Shown: positions 8,786 to 17,303 of the stretch, one piece after another
How positions within the stretch are numbered: position 1 is the stretch's first letter
Layout: each line of letters starts with the position of its first letter
Assembly (NCBI GenBank): GCA_035765195.1
Contig: DASTYC010000023.1
Location: 62,001-126,000 of the forward strand
Source of the DNA: CALAED01 sp035765195
GTDB lineage: Bacteria > Actinomycetota > Actinomycetes > Streptosporangiales > Streptosporangiaceae
DNA: 64,000 nucleotides
Direction: 5' to 3'
The notes under the pieces: generated by a model
The model's input: the letters and a program-made list of their open reading frames with translations, nothing else
Database searches by the model: none
What the model was told of the DNA's origin: nothing
Program-made: the position numbers and the translations under genes

Positions 8786-9824
8786 CTTTCATCACCTCCG
8801 CGTCGGGCCCGGTCGACTCGGCGGCACCGGTCAGGACCGCGCCGGCCTTCGCCTCGGCGAGCAGTTCCACCACGCGGGTCGCCAGTCGGAACTCCTCGTC
8901 GAAGGAGATCCCGTCGGCGAACTCCTCGTAGACCCGGGTGAAGAACGTCGACAGCGCGTCGTCGGGGAAGACGTCCGCGGACACGCCGGCGGACATCCCG
9001 GCCCCGCGGGTGACGGTGAGGTGGGCGAAATGGTCGTCCTCGCCGCCGGGGAAGTGGCCGATGGCCCGCCCTTCGGCGAACGCCAGCTCGATGCGGCGCT
9101 CCCTGACCGGCGAGGCCAGGTCGGAGAAGATGGTCGTACGCGGACCGGAGTCGTGGTCGAGCTCCAGCCGGGCAGAGCCCATCCCGGGGACCACCAGCCG
9201 GCCCACTTTCATGTCGGTCAGCTCCGCTCCCGCCACGCGGGCGTCACCCGCGATGCGCAGCGCCACCCCCACCGAGTGCGGCAGTTCGACGTCGAAGGCG
9301 GTCGGATGCCCGGTCGAGCCGAGCGTGCGCTGCAGCCGCGGCTTGAGCTGCGCCACCGAGATCGACTCCAGCGGTCCGAGCTCACCCAGCCGGATCAGCT
9401 CCAGCAGCCGCCGGGTCAGCGCGCTGTCCAGCCAGTGCGCCACCACGACCATCCGCAGCTTGGCCGACCGGCGTACCCGATCGATCTCGGCGAGCGTCTC
9501 GGCGTCGGCGGCCAGCGGCTTTTCCATCACGATCTGCCGGAAGCCGGCCGCGCTCAGCCGCCGCAGCAGGTCGAGGCGGGCGGTGGGCGGGGTGCACACG
9601 TGCACGACGGTCTGCGCCGGGTCGGTCAGCCGGACGGCCTCCTCCAGCGAGGACACCGGCTGCAGGCCGGCGCTCTCGGCGATCTCGTGCTTGTCCCGGG
9701 CGTCCATGGCCAGCGGGGTGTCGCCGGCGAACAGCCATGGCGACTGTTCCCGCAGCCGCCGGAGCACCGGCCAGTGCAGTTCCAGGCCGGCCCGGCCGAG
9801 ACCCACGATGAATGTTCGCAACAC
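8775..9824 (-). CDS. Gfo/Idh/MocA family oxidoreductase (second copy)
   Basis: A 349-residue dehydrogenase of the same superfamily as the gene at 4444-5379 but clearly diverged. The N-terminus reads FIVGLGRAGLELHWP, a shifted form of the Rossmann glycine motif, and the EKP motif appears in VMEKPLAAD. The usual catalytic His region is ELPHSVGVAL. Some parts are acidic and unlike the classic family (GHFPGGEDDHFAHL). Members oxidise a ring hydroxyl before transamination or dehydration. It is 31 bp downstream of the polyprenyl synthase gene and overlaps the next gene by 11 bp. Its substrate is unknown; a sugar, cyclitol or amino-acid-derived imine are all possible. Confidence 0.82.
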   Translation of the reverse strand: MLRTFIVGLGRAGLELHWPVLRRLREQSPWLFAGDTPLAMDARDKHEIAESAGLQPVSSLEEAVRLTDPAQTVVHVCTPPTARLDLLRRLSAAGFRQIVMEKPLAADAETLAEIDRVRRSAKLRMVVVAHWLDSALTRRLLELIRLGELGPLESISVAQLKPRLQRTLGSTGHPTAFDVELPHSVGVALRIAGDARVAGAELTDMKVGRLVVPGMGSARLELDHDSGPRTTIFSDLASPVRERRIELAFAEGRAIGHFPGGEDDHFAHLTVTRGAGMSAGVSADVFPDDALSTFFTRVYEEFADGISFDEEFRLATRVVELLAEAKAGAVLTGAAESTGPDAEVMKVAS

Positions 9825-9855
9825 GGATGTCTCCTCAGAGATTGGGCGGGTCCCG

Positions 9856-10896
9856 TCAGCGGTCCCGGTAGGCGACGGTGATCGCCAGTGCGGCGAGCTC
9901 GTCTCGCCATTGCTGGTCGATCGGCGCGTGGGCGATCGACTCTTGGGCGCGCTCGGTGAGCTCGCCGATGTAGCGCTCGATGTCGGCCGCCGCGTCGATC
10001 TCGTCGAGCAGGCCGCGCAGCTCCGCCGGGTCCCAGTCGCGCCTGCGCAACCGCTCGCGGACGCGCGGGTCGCGCTGTGCGGCGCGCACGAGCAGCAGTG
10101 TCATCTTGTGCTGCTCGAGGTCCAGCCCGGCCGGCTTCCCCGTGGTCGTGGAGTCGCCGAAGTCGATCAGGTCGTCGCGGAGCTGGAAGGCCTCGCCGAG
10201 CGCGGTGCCGTACTCCTCGAAGGCGGCGGCGAGATCGTGCCGTCCGGCGACCGCGGCGCCGAGCACCAGCGGGCGGTGGATGCTGTACCGGCCGGACTTG
10301 CAGATGGCGATCCAGCGGGACAGCTCCGGGTCGGCGACCGACTCGGCCGCGATGGCCACGTCGAGGAACTGGCCGATCATGATCTCGGTGCGCAGCTCGC
10401 CCCAGACGGCCCGCGCCCGCGGCGACAGGCCGGCGGCCAGCCGGTCGGCGTACACGTCCGCGAGGTCGCCGGACAGGATCGCCACGCCCTCGCCGTAGCG
10501 GCGCGGCTCCCCGCGCAGACCACGCTCCGCGTGGTCGGCGATGTGCCGGGTGTGCACGGTCGGCGCCGCGCGGCGCAGCGGCGAGTCGTCCACGACGTCG
10601 TCGTGGATCAGCGCGGCCACGTGCACCAGCTCGAGGCCCGCGGCGACGTCCACGATCACGCGGTTCGCGGGGTCGCCGCCGGCGGCGAGATACCCGCTGA
10701 CGCAAAAGGCGGGCCGCAGCCGCTTGCCGCCGGCATGGACGAGGTCGGCTATCGCGTCCACGGGGACGGCGGCGCGCTCGTCGACGGCGGACCAGCGCGC
10801 CCGCTCGTAGGACAGGAACTCGCTCAGGCGCTGCTCGACGGACTCCACCAGACGGAGCCGGGCGGCCTGGGCCGCGGGGGTGACTGACTTGGCCAT
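9856..10896 (-). CDS. Trans-polyprenyl diphosphate synthase (geranylgeranyl or longer chain)
   Basis: A 346-residue head-to-tail prenyltransferase that extends allylic diphosphates with IPP. GGKRLRP near residue 56, the first Asp-rich motif DDVVD at residues 99-103 and the second DDLID near residue 236 are intact, followed by GKPAGLDL. The residue five places before the first motif is Ala, not an aromatic. In this family that leaves the chain-length pocket open and is compatible with C20 or longer products, but chain length cannot be fixed from sequence. The start at 10896 lies 2 bp after the ispH stop; an in-frame reading further upstream runs through ispH and is not coding. It supplies the hydrocarbon chain for the locus. 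Confidence 0.92.
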   Translation of the reverse strand: MAKSVTPAAQAARLRLVESVEQRLSEFLSYERARWSAVDERAAVPVDAIADLVHAGGKRLRPAFCVSGYLAAGGDPANRVIVDVAAGLELVHVAALIHDDVVDDSPLRRAAPTVHTRHIADHAERGLRGEPRRYGEGVAILSGDLADVYADRLAAGLSPRARAVWGELRTEIMIGQFLDVAIAAESVADPELSRWIAICKSGRYSIHRPLVLGAAVAGRHDLAAAFEEYGTALGEAFQLRDDLIDFGDSTTTGKPAGLDLEQHKMTLLLVRAAQRDPRVRERLRRRDWDPAELRGLLDEIDAAADIERYIGELTERAQESIAHAPIDQQWRDELAALAITVAYRDR

Positions 10897-10898
10897 GG

Positions 10899-11849
10899 TC
10901 ACTTCTCCGAAACGGGTTGGGTGAGCCGGGCCGGAGGAGTGAAGACAACGTCCTCTTCCACGGTCACCGTGGTGTCGACGTCGGCGTATCCGAGCTCGGC
11001 GAGGCGGTCGAGCAATTGCTCCACGAGGATTTCGGGCGCGCTCGCGCCGGAACTGACCCCGACGGTCGAGACGCCGGCCAGCCAGCTCTCGTCCAATTCG
11101 GTGACGTCGGGGACGAGATAGGCGGGCGTCCCGCTGTTGCGCGCGACTTCCACCATGCGGATGGAGTTGCTCGAGTTGCGGGATCCGACGACCAGGATGA
11201 GGTCCGACTCGGGCGCGATTTCCTTGACCGCGTTCTGCCGGTTCTGGCTGGCGTAGCAAATGTCGCTGCCCGGCGGCCCGGTCAGGTTCTTGAACCGGCG
11301 CCGCAGCGCCTCGACAATCTCGCGGGTGTCGTCGATGGACAGCGTGGTCTGGGTGAGATACGAGACCTCGGCGTCCGGCGGCAGATCCACCTGCTCGGCG
11401 TCCGCGACGCTCTCGATGATGATCGTGTGGTCGGGGGCCTCGCCGTAGGTGCCTTCGATCTCTTCGTGTTCCGCGTGACCGATCAGCAGCAGCGTGCGCC
11501 CGGACTTGGCGAACCGCACCGCCCTTTGGTGCACCTTGGACACCAGCGGGCACGTCGCGTCGATCACGTCGAGTTCACGGTGCTTGGCGCTCTGGCGGAC
11601 CTCCGGCGAAACCCCGTGCGCGGAAAAGACGCATACCGCGCCCGATGGCACGTCCTTTTCGCTGTCCACGAATATCGCGCCACGTTGCCGCAACTGGTTC
11701 ACCACATAGTGGTTGTGCACGATCTCCTTGCGGACGTACACCGGCGGTCCATATCGCTCGAGCGCCAGCTCAATAATGGCAATTGCTCGGCGTACGCCGG
11801 CGCAGAAGCTGCGTGGCTCGGCCAAGACGACCCGTTTTGTGGCTTGCAT
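10899..11849 (-). CDS. ispH: 4-hydroxy-3-methylbut-2-enyl diphosphate reductase
   Basis: Last MEP-pathway enzyme; it reduces HMBPP to IPP and DMAPP using a 4Fe-4S cluster. The 316-residue protein has the three cluster cysteines in FCAGV, ATCPLV and DICYAS, plus the HNHYVV and SAHGVSP stretches of the active site. It is the first gene of the minus-strand operon and is followed after 2 bp by the polyprenyl synthase. A GGAGC ribosome site precedes the ATG at 11849. As with dxs and ispG, its presence here indicates a duplicated, cluster-specific precursor supply rather than the housekeeping copy, although only a whole-genome view can show that other copies exist. Confidence 0.96.
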   Translation of the reverse strand: MQATKRVVLAEPRSFCAGVRRAIAIIELALERYGPPVYVRKEIVHNHYVVNQLRQRGAIFVDSEKDVPSGAVCVFSAHGVSPEVRQSAKHRELDVIDATCPLVSKVHQRAVRFAKSGRTLLLIGHAEHEEIEGTYGEAPDHTIIIESVADAEQVDLPPDAEVSYLTQTTLSIDDTREIVEALRRRFKNLTGPPGSDICYASQNRQNAVKEIAPESDLILVVGSRNSSNSIRMVEVARNSGTPAYLVPDVTELDESWLAGVSTVGVSSGASAPEILVEQLLDRLAELGYADVDTTVTVEEDVVFTPPARLTQPVSEK

Positions 11850-12330
11850 CAGCGCTCCGGATTCATTGCTCGTTCGCTATGGATTCGACCTTATGCGAGA
11901 CTGCGAGCCTGACCGCCGCCATTTCAACGTGGGAGCGCCTTCTTAGCATGAAGTAATCATCTGCGCGAGTGGCACGTTGTCATATGGCACAGCCGAACCT
12001 TGCTATGCATTAGTCATCCCATTTGCCCCCTGCCGGTCACCGGCACCGCGGCCTTGTCATCACGGCCGATCCGGCGCCCCGATGCCCGTGGCGCGCCGGC
12101 GGGGGTACGGCGTCCCGGACCTGTCCCACCTGTCGTGACGACCCGTTGCCCCGCGGAAAGCGTTCAGCTGAACGAAAGTGTTCGGCAAAATCAGACATGC
12201 GAATTATCTGTGGCTCAGCTGTGGCCGCTCTTACGTTCCGCAGAGGTTTTCCTTGGGTGCCTATTGGTAGAGTCCGATCCCGGGGCCGCTGCACAGAGGA
12301 AAATCCGAGAACCCTCAGAAAAGGACCGCC
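11850..12330. promoter_or_regulatory. Divergent promoter region between the two cluster arms
   Basis: This 481-bp gap separates the ispH operon (minus) from the aminotransferase operon (plus). It is less GC-rich than its surroundings in several places (11850-12020 and 12170-12330) and has no convincing gene on either strand; small reading frames in it lack ribosome sites and family features. It must hold the promoters of both arms. The palindrome at 12161-12174 is the clearest protein-binding candidate. Confidence 0.7.
12161..12174. promoter_or_regulatory. Perfect 14-bp palindrome, candidate operator
   Basis: CGTTCAGCTGAACG reads the same on both strands. It is followed by a further half-site (GTTCGGC, about 6 bp on), giving a GAAC-6-GTTC arrangement. 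It lies about 157 bp upstream of the first aminotransferase gene and about 310 bp upstream of ispH. A dimeric regulator such as one of the TetR or LuxR-type proteins of the locus could bind here; which one is unknown. Confidence 0.5.
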
Positions 12331-13518
12331 GTGAAGACGTCAAGTCAGCAGGCAGCGGAGCATGGAGGCGTGCCATTCTTCACGCAGGCCGCGTCGTTCC
12401 GGGGCCTTTGGCCAGAGCTCAGCAGGCATGTGCACGAGCTGATGGACCATGGCAAGTACTCACACGGCCATAAGGTCGCCGAGCTGGAAAAGGCCATGGC
12501 CGCCTACACGGGGGCGCGGCACGCGCTCGCGGTGAACAACGGCACCGACGCATTGGTGCTGCTGCTGCGCGCGGCCGGGCTCGAGCCCGGCGACGAAGTC
12601 GTCGTACCCGCGTACACTTTCGTGGCGTCGGCGACGTCCGTGTCCCTGGCCCGAGGGCGTCCGGTGTTCGCGGACATCGACCCCGAGACGTACGCCATCG
12701 ACCCGGAGTCGGCGGCGGCGGCGATCACCCCGCGGACCAAGGCGATCATGCCGGTCCACCTGTTCTGCCAGCTGGCCGACATGGCCGCGATCGGCAAGGT
12801 GGCGGCGAGCCACGACGTCCAGGTGCTGGAGGACAGCGCGGAGGGCGCCGGCATGCGATGGAACGGCGTCCACGCGGGGCTGCTGGGCGACGGGGGAGTG
12901 CTGTCGTTCTTCCCGACCAAGACGCTCGGCGCGCTGGGCGACGCCGGGATGATCCTCACCAACGACAAGAAGATCGGCGAGCAGGCGAGCATCCTGCGCC
13001 ACCACGGCCGGATGGGCCGCACCGTCGACCACTTCGCCGGCATCTCCAACCTGTCGGGGGTCTCCGGCACCAACAGCAAGATGGACGACATCCAGGCGTG
13101 CATCCTGCTGGCCAAGCTGACCCGGCTGGAGGAGGAGATCGCCAGGCGCGCCGAGCTGGCCGCGGCCTACACCGAACGGCTCCAGGGCCAGTCCGGCATC
13201 GTGCGGCTGCCCACGGTCGTGCCGCGCGACGCGGAGACCAACCCGGTCTTTTACGTTTACCTGATCGAGGTGGAACGGCGCGACGACCTCGTCGCGCACC
13301 TGACCGCCCGGGGCATCGGCACCGAGGTCTACTACCCGAGGCCGCTGCACGTGCAGCCGTGCTTCGCCGATCTCGGCTACGGACCGGGGGACTTCCCGAA
13401 CGCCGAGGCGGCGGCCGAACGGGCCGTCGCACTGCCCCTCTATCCCGACCTCAGCGACGAGGACGTCGACGTCGTCTGCCGCGCCATCGACGACTTCTAC
13501 TCAGGGAACCGGTCATGA
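12331..13518 (+). CDS. DegT/DnrJ/EryC1/StrS family aminotransferase (first copy)
   Basis: A 395-residue PLP enzyme of the sugar/cyclitol aminotransferase family. The Schiff-base lysine is K197 in FFPTKTLGALGDAG; EDSAEG carries the Asp that contacts the pyridine nitrogen, and NNGTDAL is the phosphate-binding region. Overall layout matches WbpE- and RifK-like enzymes that aminate a keto sugar nucleotide made by a Gfo/Idh dehydrogenase. The start is GTG at 12331 behind AAAAGGA. It overlaps the second aminotransferase by 4 bp (ATGA), so the two are coupled and probably act in one pathway or form a pair. Substrate unknown. Confidence 0.92.
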   Translation: MKTSSQQAAEHGGVPFFTQAASFRGLWPELSRHVHELMDHGKYSHGHKVAELEKAMAAYTGARHALAVNNGTDALVLLLRAAGLEPGDEVVVPAYTFVASATSVSLARGRPVFADIDPETYAIDPESAAAAITPRTKAIMPVHLFCQLADMAAIGKVAASHDVQVLEDSAEGAGMRWNGVHAGLLGDGGVLSFFPTKTLGALGDAGMILTNDKKIGEQASILRHHGRMGRTVDHFAGISNLSGVSGTNSKMDDIQACILLAKLTRLEEEIARRAELAAAYTERLQGQSGIVRLPTVVPRDAETNPVFYVYLIEVERRDDLVAHLTARGIGTEVYYPRPLHVQPCFADLGYGPGDFPNAEAAAERAVALPLYPDLSDEDVDVVCRAIDDFYSGNRS

Positions 13519-14636
13519 CCGATACCTTGCACTTCTTCCCGCCCGACCTCTTCGAGCCCGACCGTGATGCGCTGCTCGACATCGTGTACGAGGTCGGCAC
13601 CGACGCCGAGCAGAAGTTCATCCTCGGCCGGCGCACCGCCGAGCTGGAGCAGACGCTGGCCGAGATGACCGGTGCCAAGCACGTCATCGCGTGCGGCAGC
13701 GGCACCGGCGGCCTCAACCTGTCGGTGGACGCGCTCGGCCTCGGGCCGGGCGACGAGATGATCGTGCCGGCCTTCTGCTGCCAGCCGGTGGCCAGCAGCA
13801 TCGCCAACGCGGGCGGCACACCGGTCTTCGCCGACATCGACCCGTGGCGCATGGTCATCGACCCGGACGAGGTCGAGCGGCTCATCACCCCGCGGACCAA
13901 GGCGATCATGCCGGCCCATCTGTTCTCCATCATGGCCGACATGCCGCGCCTGATGGAGATCGGCCGTCGGCACGGCATCCCGGTGATCGAGGACGCCGCC
14001 GTCGCGCAGGGCGCGGTGCTGGACGGGACCCCCGCGGGCCGGTTCGGGGACCTGGGGGTGTTCTCCTTCTTCCAGGTCAAGGCGTTCGGGACCGCCGGTG
14101 AGGGCGGCATGGTGCTGACGGACGACGACGAGCTGGCCAGGGCCGTACGGATGCTGCGCAACCACGGCCAGGACGGCGTCAACCGGTTCCTGCACCACCG
14201 CATCGGCCACAACAGCCGCTTCGACGAGATCGTCGCCGGGTTCCAGTTGCACCGGCTGCCCACGTTCGGCGACCGGCTCGAGCGGCGGGCGCAGATCGCC
14301 GACTACTACACCGAGCGCTTCGACCCGCTGCGCGAGCGAGGCGTGCAGGCGCCGCCGGCGGGACGCAACGGCCGTTGCTATTACGTGTACTCGCTCCTGG
14401 TGGAACGGCGGGAGGATCTGCGCTCCTATCTCACCGGCAAGGGCGTCGGCACGCACATCTACTATCCGGTGCCGCTGCCATTGCAGCCGGCGTTCTCCGC
14501 CTGGGCCCCGGAGGGGATGAGCTGGCCGAATTCCGAGCGGGCCAGCCGGCAGAACCTGGCCATACCCATCTGGCCGCATCTTACGGATGCCCAGGTGGAG
14601 TACATCGCGGACACCGTCTGCGAGTTCTTCGAGTGA
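13515..14636 (+). CDS. DegT/DnrJ/EryC1/StrS family aminotransferase (second copy)
   Basis: A 373-residue PLP aminotransferase paralogous to the preceding gene but well diverged. The catalytic lysine is K189 in FFQVKAFGTAGEGG; EDAAVAQGA and GSGTGGLN carry the usual cofactor contacts. Two adjacent members could make two C-N bonds on one product, or one could have become a dehydratase-like or regulatory partner; the lysine is retained, so an active enzyme is expected. The ATG at 13515 overlaps the previous stop. A 41-bp gap separates it from the methyltransferase gene, which shares the same direction. Confidence 0.92.
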   Translation: MTDTLHFFPPDLFEPDRDALLDIVYEVGTDAEQKFILGRRTAELEQTLAEMTGAKHVIACGSGTGGLNLSVDALGLGPGDEMIVPAFCCQPVASSIANAGGTPVFADIDPWRMVIDPDEVERLITPRTKAIMPAHLFSIMADMPRLMEIGRRHGIPVIEDAAVAQGAVLDGTPAGRFGDLGVFSFFQVKAFGTAGEGGMVLTDDDELARAVRMLRNHGQDGVNRFLHHRIGHNSRFDEIVAGFQLHRLPTFGDRLERRAQIADYYTERFDPLRERGVQAPPAGRNGRCYYVYSLLVERREDLRSYLTGKGVGTHIYYPVPLPLQPAFSAWAPEGMSWPNSERASRQNLAIPIWPHLTDAQVEYIADTVCEFFE

Positions 14637-14677
14637 TTTGCCACGCGGAATCGCATTAGGAAAGGGGGCGTCCCCGG

Positions 14678-15508
14678 ATGACCGTCCAGGACGGCGCCAA
14701 GCAAGCACAGGGGTACGTCTTCAATCCCACGTGGGATCAGGAGACCGAGCGCCTAATCACCAACGAAGCGATCTGGGATCCGGGGACCATCGAGCGGTTC
14801 GAACGGCTCGGCGTGGACCAGGGCTGGGCCTGCCTCGAGGTCGGCGCGGGCGCCGGCGGGGCCGCCGAGTGGCTGCTCGACCGGGTCGGCCCAGGCGGCA
14901 GGGTGGTGGCCGCCGACCTGGAGGTCGGCCGGCTGGGCCGGCTCGCCGAGCGAGGCGTGGAGGTCCTGCGCAACGACCTGCGGAGCGAGGAGCTTCCGGC
15001 CGAGTCCTTCGACCTGGTGCACGCCCGCATGCTCATCCAGCACCTGCAGGACCGGGAGACCGCGGTGGCCAGGCTGATCCGGGCGTTGCGGCCCGGCGGC
15101 TGGCTGTTCCTGGAGGACACCGACTCGCTGCCGCTGTTCCGCAGCTACCGCTCCGAGCGCTTCCTTGTCGACATCAAGGAGGCCGGCTACGGCCTCATGC
15201 GGCGCGCGGGACACGAGCCTCGCGGCGGCCACTTCGACCTGGAGATCGTGCTGAACAGCGAGCTCACCGAGGTGTCCGCCGAGGGCCGGGTGGTCATGGT
15301 GCACGGCGGTTCCGACCAGGCCCGCCACTACCAGCTGTGGCTGGAGTTCATGCGCTCGAAGATCGTCTCCGAAGGGCTGCTGCCCGACTCCCGCATCGAT
15401 GAGGCCCTCACCGAGATGGGCGATCCCGCCAACCGGTGGCTGAGCCAGGTCCTGATCTCCACCTTCGGGCGCAAGGCGCCCGCGACCGACCCCGGAGGGA
15501 ACCGATGA
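14678..15508 (+). CDS. Class I SAM-dependent methyltransferase
   Basis: A 276-residue methyltransferase with a seven-strand Rossmann fold. Motif I is LEVGAGAGG near residue 50, followed by VVAADLEVG, the acidic residue that binds the SAM ribose, and LVHARMLIQHL with LIRALRPGGWLFLED in the later motifs. The fold resembles the UbiE/Coq5-like group, whose members methylate carbon, oxygen or nitrogen of small molecules. A ribosome site (AAAGGGGG) lies before the ATG at 14678, and the stop overlaps the start of the ligase gene by 4 bp. It probably tailors the cluster product; the atom that is methylated is unknown. Confidence 0.88.
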   Translation: MTVQDGAKQAQGYVFNPTWDQETERLITNEAIWDPGTIERFERLGVDQGWACLEVGAGAGGAAEWLLDRVGPGGRVVAADLEVGRLGRLAERGVEVLRNDLRSEELPAESFDLVHARMLIQHLQDRETAVARLIRALRPGGWLFLEDTDSLPLFRSYRSERFLVDIKEAGYGLMRRAGHEPRGGHFDLEIVLNSELTEVSAEGRVVMVHGGSDQARHYQLWLEFMRSKIVSEGLLPDSRIDEALTEMGDPANRWLSQVLISTFGRKAPATDPGGNR

Positions 15509-17208
15509 CGGCCAAGCAGGGCAAACGGCCCAAGAACATCGGCCTGATCTTCGATCACCACGCGATGGGCGAGACCCCGGTGTTCCACCTGGACCGGCCG
15601 TTCGACATCGCCCCGCACGGCGGTGTCCGTTACACCGTGGCGGGCCTGGCCGAGCTTGTCGCCCGCGCGTCCGCCGCGCTGCACGCCGCCGGGCTGCGCA
15701 AGGGCGACCACCTGGCGATCATCAAGGACAATCACTGGGACACGGTGCTGCTGGCCGCGGCGGCCGCCCGGATCGGCGCCGTCGGGGCCATGATCTCCTC
15801 GACGATCTCGTCGGACCATCTGCGCACCATGATGGAACGGCTGCGCCCCCGGGTGCTGGTGGCCGGGCCGAGCACGCTGGAGGCGGCAGAGGCGGCCGGG
15901 GTCGCGCTCGTCGAACCCGATGTCTCCGTCCTCGTGGCGGCGCCGAGCGAGCAGGTGGCGGCCGGCGCGACGACCGGTGCGACGACCGGCACGACGACCG
16001 GTGCGACGACCGGCACGACGACCGGCACGACGACCGGCACGGGCGGCCGGCAGGCGTTCGAAGACCTGCTGGACGAGCCCGTCCCGCCGACCGAGCCGTG
16101 CGGCGACGACGAGCCGATGATCGCCACGCACACCTCCGGCACCACCGGTGTGCCCAAGCTGGTCGTGCACTCGCCCAACACCCTGCTCGGCGTGCTCGCC
16201 AAGCTGGAGACGCTGCCGCTGCCGAGGCTGTCGATCCGCAAGGACGACACGGTCGCCTCGTGCATCTCCTTCGTCCACGGGCGAGCGGTCACCTGGACCG
16301 CGGCCCAGCTGGCCCGGCCGCCGGAGAAGGTGGTCATCTTGTCGGGCTCCGAGCCCGACACCGTGGCCGAGATGCTCAGCACCCATGTGCCCACCACGTT
16401 GGAGGCCTGCCCCAACATCTTCCAGCGCTGGGAGGGGCTCACGGTCACGCACCCCGACCTGTTCGCGCGGATCCGCACGTACTTCAACACCTTCGACGCG
16501 ATCCACCCGCGCACCGTGCGCACCTTCCTCAACGCCTCCAAGCGCCGCAACCCGCTGTGGGTCCAGGTCTGGGGGCAAAGCGAGGTCGGGCCGGTGAGCC
16601 CAGGCATCTACACCCGCCGCCGCCTCAACCGCGCGGTCGGCGCCGACACCTCGGTCACCAGCGACAACGGACGGCCCTTCCCGTTCCTCACCCGCATCAA
16701 GGTGGTCGACCCCGAGACCCGCGAGCGGCTCGGGCGCGGCAAGATCGGCATCGTCCTGGTCAAGACGCACGGCCGCTGCCTCACCTACCTGGGCGAGGAG
16801 GACCGGCACACCGAGAAGATCTGGGACGGCTGGTGGAACACCGGCGACCTCGGGCTGCTCACCCGCACCGGCGCCGTGCGCATCGTGGACCGGGAGGTCG
16901 ACCTGATCCCCGGCCTGAGCGCGATCGAGCTGGAAAGCCTCTTGCTCGAACGGCTTCCCGAGACCACCGAGGTGATCGTGCTCGGCGTGCCGGGGCGCCC
17001 GCCCGTCGCGGTCGTCAGCACGTCGGAGGGCTCCCTCGACCCCGAGCGGTGGAAGCAGGCCGTTGCCGGCCTGCCCGAACTCGCCGAGCCGATCGTCATC
17101 GGCTGGGACGAGTTTCCGCGCACCGGCACCTGGAAAGTGCGCCGATTCGAGCTTCGTGAACGTCTGCTCGGCACATCCAAGACGTACGGGAGTGGCCAGT
17201 GGACTTAA
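15505..17208 (+). CDS. Adenylate-forming ligase / acyl-CoA synthetase-like (first copy)
   Basis: A 567-residue ANL-superfamily enzyme that should activate a carboxylic acid as its AMP ester and pass it to CoA, an amine or another acceptor. The P-loop-like THTSGTTGVPK motif, WGQSEVGPV, GWWNTGD hinge region and C-terminal TWKVRRFEL with the catalytic lysine are all present. It is a clear paralogue of the ligase at 25279-26973: both share NIGLIF, TPVFHLDRPFD, the final G-S-G-x-W-T and most core blocks. Residues 155-178 are a tandem (A/T)TTG repeat absent from the paralogue. No carrier protein is encoded nearby, so a CoA or direct amide product is more likely than loading of a PCP. Confidence 0.88.
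   Translation: MTAKQGKRPKNIGLIFDHHAMGETPVFHLDRPFDIAPHGGVRYTVAGLAELVARASAALHAAGLRKGDHLAIIKDNHWDTVLLAAAAARIGAVGAMISSTISSDHLRTMMERLRPRVLVAGPSTLEAAEAAGVALVEPDVSVLVAAPSEQVAAGATTGATTGTTTGATTGTTTGTTTGTGGRQAFEDLLDEPVPPTEPCGDDEPMIATHTSGTTGVPKLVVHSPNTLLGVLAKLETLPLPRLSIRKDDTVASCISFVHGRAVTWTAAQLARPPEKVVILSGSEPDTVAEMLSTHVPTTLEACPNIFQRWEGLTVTHPDLFARIRTYFNTFDAIHPRTVRTFLNASKRRNPLWVQVWGQSEVGPVSPGIYTRRRLNRAVGADTSVTSDNGRPFPFLTRIKVVDPETRERLGRGKIGIVLVKTHGRCLTYLGEEDRHTEKIWDGWWNTGDLGLLTRTGAVRIVDREVDLIPGLSAIELESLLLERLPETTEVIVLGVPGRPPVAVVSTSEGSLDPERWKQAVAGLPELAEPIVIGWDEFPRTGTWKVRRFELRERLLGTSKTYGSGQWT
15967..16038 (+). repeat. Six tandem copies of a 12-bp unit inside the ligase gene
   Basis: The unit is (G/A)CGACGACCGG(T/C), read six times in frame. 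It encodes a Thr/Gly/Ala tetrapeptide repeat in a surface-loop position, between the VDV-like segment and the conserved FEDLLDE block. The paralogous ligase has an ordinary short linker here, so this looks like local expansion by slippage. Confidence 0.9.
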
Positions 17209-17261
17209 CGCAATACGACAAAAAAGGCCGGCTCTTGGCCGGCGTGGTCCCTCGCATAACA

Positions 17262-17278
17262 CGCAGCTGAACTGCGTT
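17262..17278. promoter_or_regulatory. Small inverted repeat before the SDR gene
   Basis: ACGCAG-CTGAA-CTGCGT forms a 6-bp stem with a 5-nt loop, 26 bp before the SDR start. It shares the nine bases CAGCTGAAC with the palindrome at 12161-12174, so it may be a second binding site for the same regulator. A weak attenuator hairpin is the alternative. Confidence 0.3.
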
Positions 17279-17303
17279 TGTCAGTGCGCTAAGGAGAACA
17301 ACC

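Noticed and set aside
12037..12294. 85-residue minus-strand frame in the divergent promoter region
   Set aside because: No ribosome site or family features, and it covers the palindrome; more likely regulatory DNA.
15967..16038. Possible CRISPR array
   Set aside because: Units of 12 bp without spacers, in frame within a gene; no cas genes.
15328..17262. 644-residue minus-strand open frame
   Set aside because: It lies opposite the first ligase gene and includes an Arg/Gly repeat that is only the reverse reading of the 12-bp repeat.
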